In this document: positions 1 to 6,966 of the stretch, in pieces | How positions within the stretch are numbered: position 1 is the stretch's first letter | How the letters are laid out: each line of letters opens with the position of its first letter | Assembly: GCA_003427395.1 (NCBI GenBank) | Contig: BFEA01000073.1 | Location: forward strand, 3,147,325-3,168,529 | Source: Chara braunii | Taxonomy: Eukaryota; Streptophyta; Charophyceae; Charales; Characeae | Reading direction: 5' to 3' | Length of the DNA stretch: 21,205 nt | The notes under the pieces: model-generated | The model's database searches: none | What the model was told of the DNA's origin: nothing | The model's input: the letters and a program-made list of their open reading frames with translations, nothing else | Translations under genes and position numbers: made by a program

Positions 1-34
<34 letters not shown>
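1..34. repeat. (TG)17 microsatellite at window edge
   Basis: Uninterrupted TG dinucleotides run from the first base, so the true tract probably extends beyond the window. Confidence 0.97.
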
Positions 35-39
<5 letters not shown>

Positions 40-91
40 TGTGGAGGTAGGAGGGTAATGTACAGCCGTGAACATACCATTATAGACGGTA

Positions 92-217
92 GGAGTTGGC
101 TTGACGTAGCATGAGAAATCTGGCGGAGTTGGCTTGACGTGGCATGAGAAATCTGGCACTGGTTTCTCCGGTAGGGGCATACTGGAAATTTGGCACTGGT
201 ACCGGTAGGGGCATATT
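92..217. repeat. Short tandem duplications (33 bp x2, then 33-36 bp x2)
   Basis: A 33-bp unit beginning GGAGTTGGCTTGACGT occupies 92-124 and 125-157 with one mismatch. Overlapping its end, a second unit beginning GAAATCTGGCACTGGT and ending GGTAGGGGCATA occupies 148-183 and, with a few changes and a 3-bp deletion, 185-217. This looks like a small decayed minisatellite in intergenic DNA. Confidence 0.85.
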
Positions 218-683
218 GAACATATTTCAGGCCCAATTGATGCCAGGGTTTTTTTGGAAACTTGAATAGTTGTCGGAGGGGCAAATCCGGGTAAGTCGGT
301 CGTCGGAGGGGCAAATCGCAAATAAACGCAAACTTCAGGGGCATTTCAAAAACTTTCCCATATATAAATTATCAGACCCCAAAAACGAGAAACATAGAAA
401 GAAAACGAGGAAAAAAAGGATTTCATTCTTTTTATCTTCCTTATTATTACCCCTATTCAGAACGTCTTGCGTGCAAGGCCGCCCGCATGGACGTAGGTTG
501 AGCGGCGGCTGCCCCCACCCCGTGTGTCATATCGATCCACTTGCACACAAGTGACACAGCTGAAGGGCAAAAAGGCAAAGAAAAAAGGAAGGAAACAGTC
601 GAACACAACAAAGTTGGGGGAAACAAATCCTGGACGAATCCTTGTCGTCTGTCTCAACCTAACCATCACGTACCTTCCTATCC
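218..683. other. Intergenic stretch, no supported gene
   Basis: I see no convincing coding sequence. A 16-bp direct repeat (GTCGGAGGGGCAAATC) lies at 272-287 and 302-317. The short ORFs here have no recognisable composition or motif. The segment is A-rich around 340-440 and otherwise unremarkable. Confidence 0.5.
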
Positions 684-1136
684 TATCGATCTGATCGATC
701 TGATCGAATCAAATCTACTCCCTTCCTGTCCCGCCGATCTGATCGAATCCTTGCCGTTTGTCTCAACATAACCATTACGTCCAATCGAATGTCATCCAAC
801 AGCTCACTTCAATCCACAATATGTATTGCATGCAATCCATTCCATTCAATCCGATCCATCTTATGAATCTTATTCATCCAATGAATCGTATCTCTGTGCA
901 TATTTCAATCCATCGCACGTCATTACATCCATCGATTCATCCTTCCACGAACCGAGTAACCGTCAATCCAGTTGTTCATTATTACACACACACAATGCAT
1001 CAATCCATCTTCTATCAACCTTCCCACCAAACTAGTCATCCGAATGACCCACCCATCAAACGACCGTAGAAACAAAAAACGAGTTATCCCAATTGTTCAT
1101 CCATTCATCCATCCATCCATCCATCTATCCACCCTC
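684..1136. repeat. Degenerate GATC / CATC low-complexity region
   Basis: GATCGATCT-type repeats at 684-710 and 737-748 pass into roughly 350 bp of degenerate CATC/ATCC-rich DNA, ending in a cleaner (ATCC)n run at about 1097-1130. ORFs through it encode Ser/His/Pro/Ile-rich low-complexity peptides and are probably artefacts of the repeat. Confidence 0.8.
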
Positions 1137-1223
1137 CACCAAGTCGTCGAGTACTATTCTCAACGAAGCCTTTGTTCTCTTTGGCTCTTCGCAGATATCA
1201 TTTCGCAAGTCATTCATCCGGAT

Positions 1224-1625
1224 ATGGAACCAAATGAAGGTAGACGAATATTGTCACTATGCAATAGACTGTGTCAGAAGGTGCAACCTCTTCATCCATT
1301 GACTCGCACTTCCAACGAACAGGTGTCGCATGGGCTTGTTGAAGATATCAACGCAATCGAGCGAGAGATCCACTCCGTCATGAAAAGTCTGAACACCGCA
1401 CGTGTCATTCTATCCACGTCTAATGGCCGAATGGACTCGTTCGTGTGTGACGTGCTAGCTTCCGGACCTGCGCCATCTTTCGGACCCCTTCCTTTTTCCC
1501 GTGTGTTCTCTGCATCCACATGTGTACAGTTCGACCCCGAACCCCCCCCTCCCCTTTCTGTTTGCGGCCGATTAAAGGTACCTTGCAGGAACCTGTCAGC
1601 TCTTTTCCTTTTGGTTTTTGATTGA
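1224..1625 (+). CDS. Hypothetical protein or exon fragment
   Basis: Unrecognised. The reading frame is open from inside the CATC repeat, but only the part from the ATG at 1224 (MEPNEGRRIL...) to about 1460 looks like ordinary protein. It has mixed composition and a helical stretch containing NAIEREIHSVMKSLNTARVI. A splice-acceptor-like sequence (pyrimidine-rich then TTCGCAG) ends at about 1194, so this may be an internal exon starting near 1195. Past about 1460 the frame becomes Pro/Ser/Leu-rich because the DNA turns pyrimidine-rich, suggesting the real exon ends before the stop at 1625. No domain is identifiable. Chance ORF remains possible. Confidence 0.3.
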   Translation: MEPNEGRRILSLCNRLCQKVQPLHPLTRTSNEQVSHGLVEDINAIEREIHSVMKSLNTARVILSTSNGRMDSFVCDVLASGPAPSFGPLPFSRVFSASTCVQFDPEPPPPLSVCGRLKVPCRNLSALFLLVFD

Positions 1626-2153
1626 AAATGCATGGGAATTTCGCGTGCCTTAGCAAGTGCGCTTGGAATTCGGCTCGGCAATTGAGAAATCCCAGAATTA
1701 TCGAAATGCCGCGCGACCTCCCGCGCGCGAATGTTCTCGGCCTCGACCTTGAAAACCCTGGGAAATTCTTGTAGAAATATGGATCGACGGAAGACTTTCT
1801 TTCTCGCGCCTGTTTTGCGCGCGGATATGGTACTTTCAATTTTGAATTAGCATAGGATTGGGAAAAACTGCAACTGTTCCGGTGCCCATTTCCCTCTTGC
1901 TGACCGGCGCCATGTAAGCAAGCTCCGTCCTCCTTCCTCCCTTGCGTTCCTCTCATCGTCCTTCTTCGCGCACACACGCTTTCTCGCCCCGCTCCCTGTA
2001 ACTGCTTTTCCCTCCCGTTCTCAACGCGCGCCTTTTTCCTTTCTCCTTCTTGATCATCTGAATCTTGGACCCATTTCGTGCTATCCTTCGCGCTCCTCTT
2101 CTTCCCGCTCTAAGATCCGCGCTCGAAAACCCAGTCGATCCTCTCTCCCCATC
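1626..2153. other. Non-coding, pyrimidine-rich upstream region
   Basis: No ORF here is convincing. From about 1915 to 2110 the plus strand is strongly C/T-rich with short G/C-rich interruptions, and it leads directly into the CCAAT inverted repeat. This is compatible with promoter-proximal DNA. CpG/GCGCG-rich islands occur near 1710-1730 and 1800-1825. Confidence 0.4.
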
Positions 2154-2208
2154 CAGCCAATGAGAAGCGTCGTGTAAGTTCTTACTGCACGACGATTCTG
2201 ATTGGCTG
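2154..2208. promoter_or_regulatory. Inverted repeat carrying two opposed CCAAT boxes
   Basis: The left arm starts CAGCCAAT (2154-2161) and the right arm ends ATTGGCTG (2201-2208). Pairing inward adds AGAA/TTCT and CGTCGTG/CACGACG, with a GTAAG...CTTAC centre. About 20 of 24 positions pair. Each arm therefore holds a CCAAT box in opposite orientation. CCAAT is the NF-Y target in eukaryotic promoters; a role here is inferred from the TATA box about 117 bp downstream. Confidence 0.55.
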
Positions 2209-2324
2209 AGGTCGAGTTAGGAGGGATCAACATGGCTTTCGATGGGTGGTCATTCCAAAAATCTCCTATGCCCTCCTCTGCCTCACCCTTCGCCCTTCTC
2301 CGCATCTCTCTCCCTTCTCGTAAC

Positions 2325-2331
2325 TATAAAT
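2325..2331 (+). promoter_or_regulatory. Candidate TATA box (TATAAAT)
   Basis: TATAAAT follows the CCAAT inverted repeat and a C/T-rich stretch. A CT-rich initiator-like sequence (ACTCTCTCTCTCAACTC) begins about 25 bp downstream, the expected place for a start site near 2352-2367. No clear ORF begins right after, so the transcript may be non-coding or have a non-coding first exon. Confidence 0.45.
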
Positions 2332-2333
2332 TT

Positions 2334-3230
2334 TGTCGGCGCCCCCGCAAAACTCTCTCTCTCAACTCATCGGCCCGCTTCTGGGAAATAGTGGCTAGGT
2401 GATGTGTACGATGCGAGTCGGAAAGTCCTGACGAGCCGACTGTAGACTGGCTGGCAGTGCGCTAGATCGCCACGACGGACTGTGGGATCCAGGCAAGCCA
2501 CGTCGAGACTAAGTTGGTGGGGTGACGATCGCAGTGGTGGAGGATGATGCGCGACGACTGGGATCGTCGGTGTCAGAATGCAGACAGGTGATCTGAGTTG
2601 AGTTGATGACTGGCCCGGGGCCGTGCTGGAATTTTGATGGCAAGTGCGCCCTCTTGGCTGCGAATCTATTCTTTGGTGTGACTTTGCGGCGGTAAAGTCG
2701 AACCTTCTTTTCCCCTCCCAATCTCAATGTAACTTTTCCCTCGGAACTTGATGTCCCCGTCTGTCTCTGTCGCCTTCATCCTTCTCTTTCTTTCCTTGAT
2801 ATGGATGGTTCTACGTAATGAGTCAAAAGTTGGCGTGTGAGTATGTGTCAGAATGACTTCTTCCGGAACTTTTCCATTAGTTTCCTGGGTAATCCCCCGA
2901 CCTGGTGGATTTTGTCTTGTGAACGGTGGATGCGCGTGTATCAACCACTAAAGATTCTTCCCTTAACGCCACCTTGTTGAGAAATTGCATGATTGTCATT
3001 TTCACACCTTCCACAATGAATGCATGCATGGAAGATGAGAATGAACGGGTATGAAACCCACCTTGATTAGAACAAGTCGATGGCAGGGGCAATGTTGTTG
3101 GGATTTGGAAATGCAAGAGTGCTTTGATTTGTGTACACTCGATCCAAGCACAAAATAGCGACCGCGTCTCGCCACACATGAGCCTTTCTTTCTCTTTCTT
3201 CGAACCCTCTGTCTGGCCTTTCTGATTGGA
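2334..3230. other. Possible transcript leader / intergenic, no supported gene
   Basis: Neither strand gives a recognisable protein in this stretch. A short hairpin (AGTCGG...CCGACT, about 2415-2440) encloses GGAAAGTCCTGACGAG. The part from 2400 to 2640 is rich in GATCG/CGACGAC words and lacks long homopolymers. It may be the 5' part of a transcript from the 2325 TATA box, but no splice structure can be fixed. Confidence 0.3.
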
Positions 3231-3818
3231 TTGCTAGGATTGCACGCACGCGATGAATGGTTAAATTATTTACGATTATTTGCCATGTGGACTAACGGGC
3301 TCAACCCGACTAGGCGACAGCCTCCCGTATCCCCTCTCCGCCCCTTCCCGTATAACGAGGATAGGACGCGTATCTGTGAGTGGAACATACGAGAAGTCGT
3401 CGCAAAGATTGGTGGGCAGTATTATCTCCCTCCTGAAAATCGGTGTTCTGGGTTCGTAGGCGCTGGGTTTGTCATTGTGGATACGCACTTTCCGCCGTAC
3501 TCGCTGTTACTACCCTTTAACGAGTTGATCGTCATCTCGTGGTCGACAGTGGCACCCCATTGGCCTAACACCTTGTGTAGTGATTGCCAACGTTTCGATC
3601 ACTACCAGTCGAAGGGGTTCCATTACCGAACGCGGAACGAGGACGAGCACAAGGAAAGGGCCACGCGATTGAGACCATCCACGTCGGATTCAGAATTATG
3701 TAGCGTGCGGCGTGGGGAGATGGTGCGAAAACGAGATACTAAACACGTGCCCGCTCCCTTCCACTCCAAACGACGAGTCGTAGCCCGGTGGGAAGTCCGA
3801 CAGTACTTCTTGGATTGA
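3231..3818 (+). CDS. Hypothetical protein, unrecognised
   Basis: An open frame of 195 codons opens at a TTG, so the real start is unclear; the first internal ATG is residue 19 (MWTNG). Visible features are an aromatic/hydrophobic middle (VGAGFVIVDTHFPPYSLLLP), a CSDC pair and an Arg/Lys-rich C-terminal third. I recognise no domain. Antisense frames are also open over parts of it (3276-3488 and 3623-3877), which weakens the coding case. It lies at the 5' side of a plus-strand ORF cluster reaching 5791 and could be an exon of the same gene or a chance ORF. Confidence 0.3.
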   Translation: MLGLHARDEWLNYLRLFAMWTNGLNPTRRQPPVSPLRPFPYNEDRTRICEWNIREVVAKIGGQYYLPPENRCSGFVGAGFVIVDTHFPPYSLLLPFNELIVISWSTVAPHWPNTLCSDCQRFDHYQSKGFHYRTRNEDEHKERATRLRPSTSDSELCSVRRGEMVRKRDTKHVPAPFHSKRRVVARWEVRQYFLD

Positions 3819-4025
3819 ATTCGAAACTTCCCCGCGTCACGAATCCCGCGCGCGCTGAAACCCGCCAGATCGCTCACTTCGTCAGACCAACACGGGGGAT
3901 TTCAGTTTTGTCTGTGTCCCCACACTCAATTTTCCAAAAATCCTTGGCATATCCCATCTTGCTGCTTTTCGGGGGCCCCTTTCCGCACCCTTAGCACTCC
4001 GAACGGAAAGCGGCGCAGGGCATGA
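3819..4025. other. Spacer between ORFs
   Basis: No coding signal that I can support. The sequence is GC-rich at 3840-3860, then T-rich with a GGGGGCCCC palindrome near 3970. A consensus-like splice donor (ATG then GTGAGT) lies just beyond, at 4039-4046. Confidence 0.3.
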
Positions 4026-4091
4026 GGTTGCGCGTCACATGGTGAGTTCGTTGAGGAAGAGGGTCAAAGATTTGGAGGAGCGAGAGTTTGC

Positions 4092-4424
4092 GTGTCTGCT
4101 TCGCGAGCAAAAGTTGTTACAAACGGATGGAGAGTCGTCATATCCAACATTCCTGTCGGTAGTTTCTCAAACACAAACTCGTACGGGGGCAAAGGTCAAT
4201 CTTGGTTTTGCCCCCCAACAATATCGCCCACCGATAATCGTGGATCGAACGAGGATTACGAGACATCTACTCCCACATCCTCACAAGGCGTTGCAAAAAA
4301 GTGTCGCGGAGTCGATGATCCAGATAATTACGACGACCTCATCGAGATTTTCATGCCGAAGAAACGCATCAGTCACTCTGCGTCACCACTGACCGGCAGT
4401 CAACCAATGAAACAACAAAAATAA
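4092..4424 (+). CDS. Hypothetical acidic/Ser-rich protein, start uncertain
   Basis: The frame ending at the TAA 4422-4424 is open from about 4026. The stretch from about 4170 reads like real protein: Ser/Thr-rich, then acidic (DDPDNYDDLIEIF), then basic (MPKKR) and a polar tail. A second overlapping frame starting at ATG 4039 reads as a heptad-like coiled coil (LRKRVKDLEEREFACLL). The original protein may have had this coiled coil fused to the downstream frame, implying an intron or a one-base shift near 4120-4190. The stop overlaps an AATAAA (4420-4425). No domain is recognised. Confidence 0.4.
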   Translation: MSASRAKVVTNGWRVVISNIPVGSFSNTNSYGGKGQSWFCPPTISPTDNRGSNEDYETSTPTSSQGVAKKCRGVDDPDNYDDLIEIFMPKKRISHSASPLTGSQPMKQQK

Positions 4425-4425
4425 A
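4420..4425 (+). terminator. AATAAA polyadenylation hexamer overlapping a stop codon
   Basis: AATAAA overlaps the TAA that closes the preceding frame, so the 3'UTR would be very short. A T-rich stretch follows downstream. Function is inferred. Confidence 0.35.
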
Positions 4426-4429
4426 GTAT

Positions 4430-4727
4430 ATGAATGCATGATAATTTCGGTTCAATCACAGACTTCTCCTTCTATCTAAATCGGTGGTTCGGGGCTACAT
4501 CTTCTATATATGTGCATGTGTGCAGTCCTCGTCATTGCGCAACTATTTATATCATCATTTACTTTGAGATCTCGTCGACACAATCCCCGCACACAATTGT
4601 GAACGGTTTTTGTTCTACAAGTTTTTTTCGTAGTTTGTGTACAATGTGGACCTCGTCCACATATTCTAACATTGTTGGGATCTCATGTTCCTATCCCTAA
4701 TTTTTTCATTTTCCAATTGACTTGCAG
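4430..4727 (+). other. T-rich spacer or intron ending in a splice acceptor
   Basis: This segment is richer in T than its neighbours and ends in a strong acceptor-like sequence. It has CCTAAT as a possible branch site, a run TTTTTTCATTTTCC and then CTTGCAG at 4721-4727. It could be an intron whose donor is the GTGAGT at 4041-4046, or intergenic DNA. The ORF readable inside (4434-4700) is Ser/Tyr/Ile-rich and unconvincing. Confidence 0.4.
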
Positions 4728-4749
4728 ATACACGCTTCCATTCGTGACC

Positions 4750-5217
4750 ATGACCAACAGATCGATGGTATGTAGGTGTTTCCATTCCACGAACTTGAGG
4801 AACAATGACGGGGTTTATTATTATGAGTCTATGACGCCAGTAACCAAAGTGGTCGATGAGGTTCCGGATTTCAGAGACCGATACAAGTTAGTGGCACAAC
4901 ATTTTGTGGTAATGGTGAAAGATGAAAAAGTAGTCAAGTTGACCAGTGAGATGTACATTCGGAACCACGGCGTCGATCACATTAAAGTTCTGATGTCGAA
5001 GCCGACTGCGTACTTCGACAACCTGGTTGTGAAGGCAGCCATTGGCAACCGCCTATATGACATCGTGCATCCCCTTATCATGCATCTCCTTGCAACGCAT
5101 TACGGGACTGTTACACGTGACGGTATATGGCGTCTTGTGGTGTATCCGCCGTATTTTGTTTGCAATGGTGAAGATTTCACAGGGCCATTTTTCTCTTCCC
5201 GCAGCATCATGAATTGA
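4750..5217 (+). CDS. Hypothetical 155-aa protein, likely real coding sequence
   Basis: This is one of the two best coding candidates outside the retroelements. From ATG 4750 the frame encodes a balanced globular-looking protein: YKLVAQHFVVMVKDEKVVKL, then MYIRNHGVDHIKVL, AIGNRLYDIVHPLIMHLL and WRLVVYPPYFVCNGEDF, ending TGA 5215-5217. No family is recognised. The frame is also open upstream to at least 4672, but a splice acceptor at 4727 and the in-context ATG favour 4750. A donor-like GTATGT occurs at 4767, so splicing could interrupt it. An AATAAA follows the stop by 8 bases. The next ORF starts only 65 bases later, unusually tight for nuclear genes. Confidence 0.55.
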   Translation: MTNRSMVCRCFHSTNLRNNDGVYYYESMTPVTKVVDEVPDFRDRYKLVAQHFVVMVKDEKVVKLTSEMYIRNHGVDHIKVLMSKPTAYFDNLVVKAAIGNRLYDIVHPLIMHLLATHYGTVTRDGIWRLVVYPPYFVCNGEDFTGPFFSSRSIMN

Positions 5218-5225
5218 CTTTCACA

Positions 5226-5231
5226 AATAAA
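5226..5231 (+). terminator. AATAAA polyadenylation hexamer
   Basis: The hexamer lies 8 bases after the TGA of the 4750-5217 frame. It is followed at about 5266 by a possible acceptor (TTGTTGCAG), which leaves open whether transcription ends here or continues into the next ORF. Confidence 0.35.
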
Positions 5232-5282
5232 TGTGGACTTTCCTCCGATCGGACATTTGTTGCAGATTGATTTGTACAGGCA

Positions 5283-5488
5283 TGGATCATGGAGGTCTTC
5301 CTGGAGGGGCGGACGGCGATAACGATTTCGCGGATAACAGAGCACGTTTCAGGCGCAGGGGTGCGGTGCGTGGAGCGGGCAAACCCGTGCGTGGAGCCAG
5401 GAGGATGATCGCTCGCGTTCGGCATGGTCTTGGGGCAGCTTGTCGTCCGGGTCCGCCACCCCCGCGCATGGACACGGCTGACATTTGA
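5283..5488 (+). CDS. Hypothetical Arg/Gly-rich protein (first part of a split frame?)
   Basis: From ATG 5283 the frame encodes an acidic N-terminus (GGADGDNDFADN), then an Arg/Gly-rich basic stretch (RARFRRRGAVRGAGKPVRGA, RRMIARVRHGLGAA) and a short polyproline. It stops at TGA 5486-5488. The same frame reopens immediately and continues to 5791, so the two ORFs may be one protein interrupted by a nonsense codon. Alternatively the TGA is intronic: CTGACATTTGACAG looks like a branch site plus acceptor ending at 5491. The basic composition suggests nucleic-acid binding, which is inference only. No family is recognised. Confidence 0.45.
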
Positions 5489-5791
5489 CAGACGTGGCCA
5501 CAAATTTCGCTGCTTGTGAAGAGAGCGGTTGTGTACGTGGGCCGCGATGACCGCTTCGACGAGTTCCTTCAGACACTCGTGGGAGACGAACGAGTAGACG
5601 CAGCGGCTAACAGGTTCACAAGCTATCGCGAGTTCGCGACTCTTTGTGGTTATGGACGTCGCCAGAGATTGCCGGCGGAGTTTGAGGAGGCGATGAGGTT
5701 ACGGTGGCCGAACCGTCCTGATGTTCCTTACGTTGGTTTCATACCAGACCCAGGTGTTCCAGCCGAGAATGACGATCCCAGACCAGGTTGA
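5489..5791 (+). CDS. Hypothetical protein with C-terminal PAENDDPRPG, same frame as upstream ORF
   Basis: The frame continues directly after the TGA at 5486-5488, with GTG 5516 as the first start-like codon, and reads as ordinary soluble protein: YVGRDDRFDEFLQTLVGDER, then ANRFTSYREFATLCGYGRR, LPAEFEEAMRLRW and PYVGFIPDPG. It ends PAENDDPRPG-stop. The last eleven codons recur at 5923-5955 with five synonymous changes, one amino-acid change and a conserved TGA, which is good evidence that this frame is or was translated. A GA microsatellite begins inside the stop codon. No domain is recognised. Confidence 0.6.
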   Translation, partial: QTWPQISLLVKRAVVYVGRDDRFDEFLQTLVGDERVDAAANRFTSYREFATLCGYGRRQRLPAEFEEAMRLRWPNRPDVPYVGFIPDPGVPAENDDPRPG

Positions 5792-5842
5792 GAGAGAGAG
5801 AGAGAGAGTATCTCACCTTTTATGTATCGTGTTCCTTGAGGG

Positions 5843-5890
<48 letters not shown>

Positions 5891-5948
5891 TGTATGTGTA
5901 TGTGTGCGAGTGCGTGTATGCTCCCGCGGAGAACGACGATCCAAGCCC

Positions 5949-5955
<7 letters not shown>
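5759..5955 (+). repeat. Duplicated gene 3' end (copies at 5759-5791 and 5923-5955)
   Basis: Copy 1 encodes PAENDDPRPG-stop and copy 2, offset by 164 bp, encodes PAENDDPSPG-stop. Both TGA codons run straight into (GA)n, and the sequences after the GA runs share CGTGTTC at a similar place, so the duplication probably extends into the 3' flank. The second copy lacks any upstream protein-like sequence because it follows a GT microsatellite. Confidence 0.7.

Positions 5956-6038
<83 letters not shown>
5790..6038. repeat. GA and GT microsatellites
   Basis: (GA)n occupies 5790-5808 and, after the duplicated 3' end, 5954-6038 (about 42 units). (GT)n occupies 5846-5886. Peptides read through them are pure repeat artefacts. 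Confidence 0.97.
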
Positions 6039-6042
<4 letters not shown>

Positions 6043-6206
6043 TGTAACGTGTTCGTATTGGCGTCCACGCCATGATTACAATCATTTGCCAGTCAAGTAT
6101 TTTTTTTCGCTCTCGTTTTTTCTTTGTCTGTCAATCTATCCATCCTTCTATCTTTCTTTCTTTTTTTTCTTTTTATCGATCTATCAATCAATGACATTGT
6201 TGGTTT

Positions 6207-6672
6207 ATACGTGTGTATGTATGTAGTGGTGTGTGTGTGTGTGCACGTGTGTGTGTATGTATGTTTGTGTGTGTGTGCAAGTGTATGTTTGAATGTAATT
6301 TTGTGTGTTCGCGTGTGCACGTGTATGTGTATGTATGTGGGTGTGTGTGCACGTGCATGTGTGTAAGTATGTATGTGTGTGTATGTGCACGTGCATATGT
6401 GCAAATGAGTCCCCCGAGTGTGTGCACGTGTATGTGTGCATGTATGTATCTGTGTTTGTGTGCACATGTATATGTGTATGTGCACGTGCATATGTATAAA
6501 TGAGTCCCCCTGAGATGGGTGTGTTTGTGTGTGTTTGTGCGTGCACGTGCATGTGTATGTATGTACGTGTGTGTGTGTGTGCACGTGTATCTGTGTATGT
6601 ATGTATGTGCGTGTGTCTGTGTGTGTGTGTGTGTATATGTGTCTGTGTGTGTGTGTGTGTATGTGCACGTGT
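6207..6672. repeat. Complex TG-rich repeat with CACGTG words and a 95-bp higher-order period
   Basis: Nearly 470 bp of alternating purine/pyrimidine TG/TATG/GTGCACGTG sequence. A 33-bp segment ending AAATGAGTCCCCC occurs at 6383-6415 and again at 6478-6510 with two changes, giving a 95-bp higher-order unit. CACGTG (E-box/G-box core) recurs many times. The composition favours Z-DNA; any regulatory role is speculative. Confidence 0.9.
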
Positions 6673-6750
6673 GAGGAGGAAAATCCACATGAAACCGGAG
6701 AGGAGATATGCACAGTGGAAGCTTAAAATCCACAGAGAATACAAAAACGA

Positions 6751-6966
6751 ATGTCAATTTTCCAATCCCTCGTCCTCCTCCAATCAATCCGGAGTACTTT
6801 TTCCAAGGATCACAACCGCTTTTATGACAACCCCGAACAGCCAGAAACAAAGTGTTCAACGAAGGATCACAACCGCTTTTATACGAGTTCGGAATCAAGT
6901 GATGGAGATGATGAGGATGACGCATCAAACACCTCTTCAAGCACTGAAGACCTATCGAGAAGGTAG
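6751..6966 (+). pseudogene. Possible displaced N-terminal part of the Penelope-like ORF
   Basis: This short frame reads through two copies of KDHNRFY, encoded by an identical 21-bp sequence at 6805-6825 and 6862-6882 (57 bp apart, in frame). It then enters an acidic Ser-rich stretch (SSDGDDEDDASNTSSST) before stopping at 6966. The main PLE frame opens after a TGA at 6945-6947 and overlaps it. A frame change near 6948-6966 would join the two, so this may be the original N-terminal leader. It could also be unrelated flanking sequence. Confidence 0.35.

Noticed and set aside
2412-2442. Hammerhead-ribozyme-like words (GAAA, GTC, CTGACGAG) within a short hairpin
   Set aside because: The order places GTC directly between GAAA and CTGACGAG with no room for stems I and III; only one stem can form, so it cannot be a hammerhead.
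2360-2710. Possible RNase MRP/P RNA gene (GGAAAGTCC as a CR-I-like word, TATA box upstream, TTTT downstream)
   Set aside because: No convincing CR-V partner sequence or P4 pairing was found and no plant-type upstream sequence element precedes the TATA box. A covariance-model search would decide.
5813-6085. Open frames of Ser-Leu, His-Thr or Arg-Glu repeats over the microsatellites
   Set aside because: Dinucleotide repeats have no stops in any frame; these are artefacts, as are the similar frames at 6093-6940, 11032-11332, 17810-18167 and 18409-19290.
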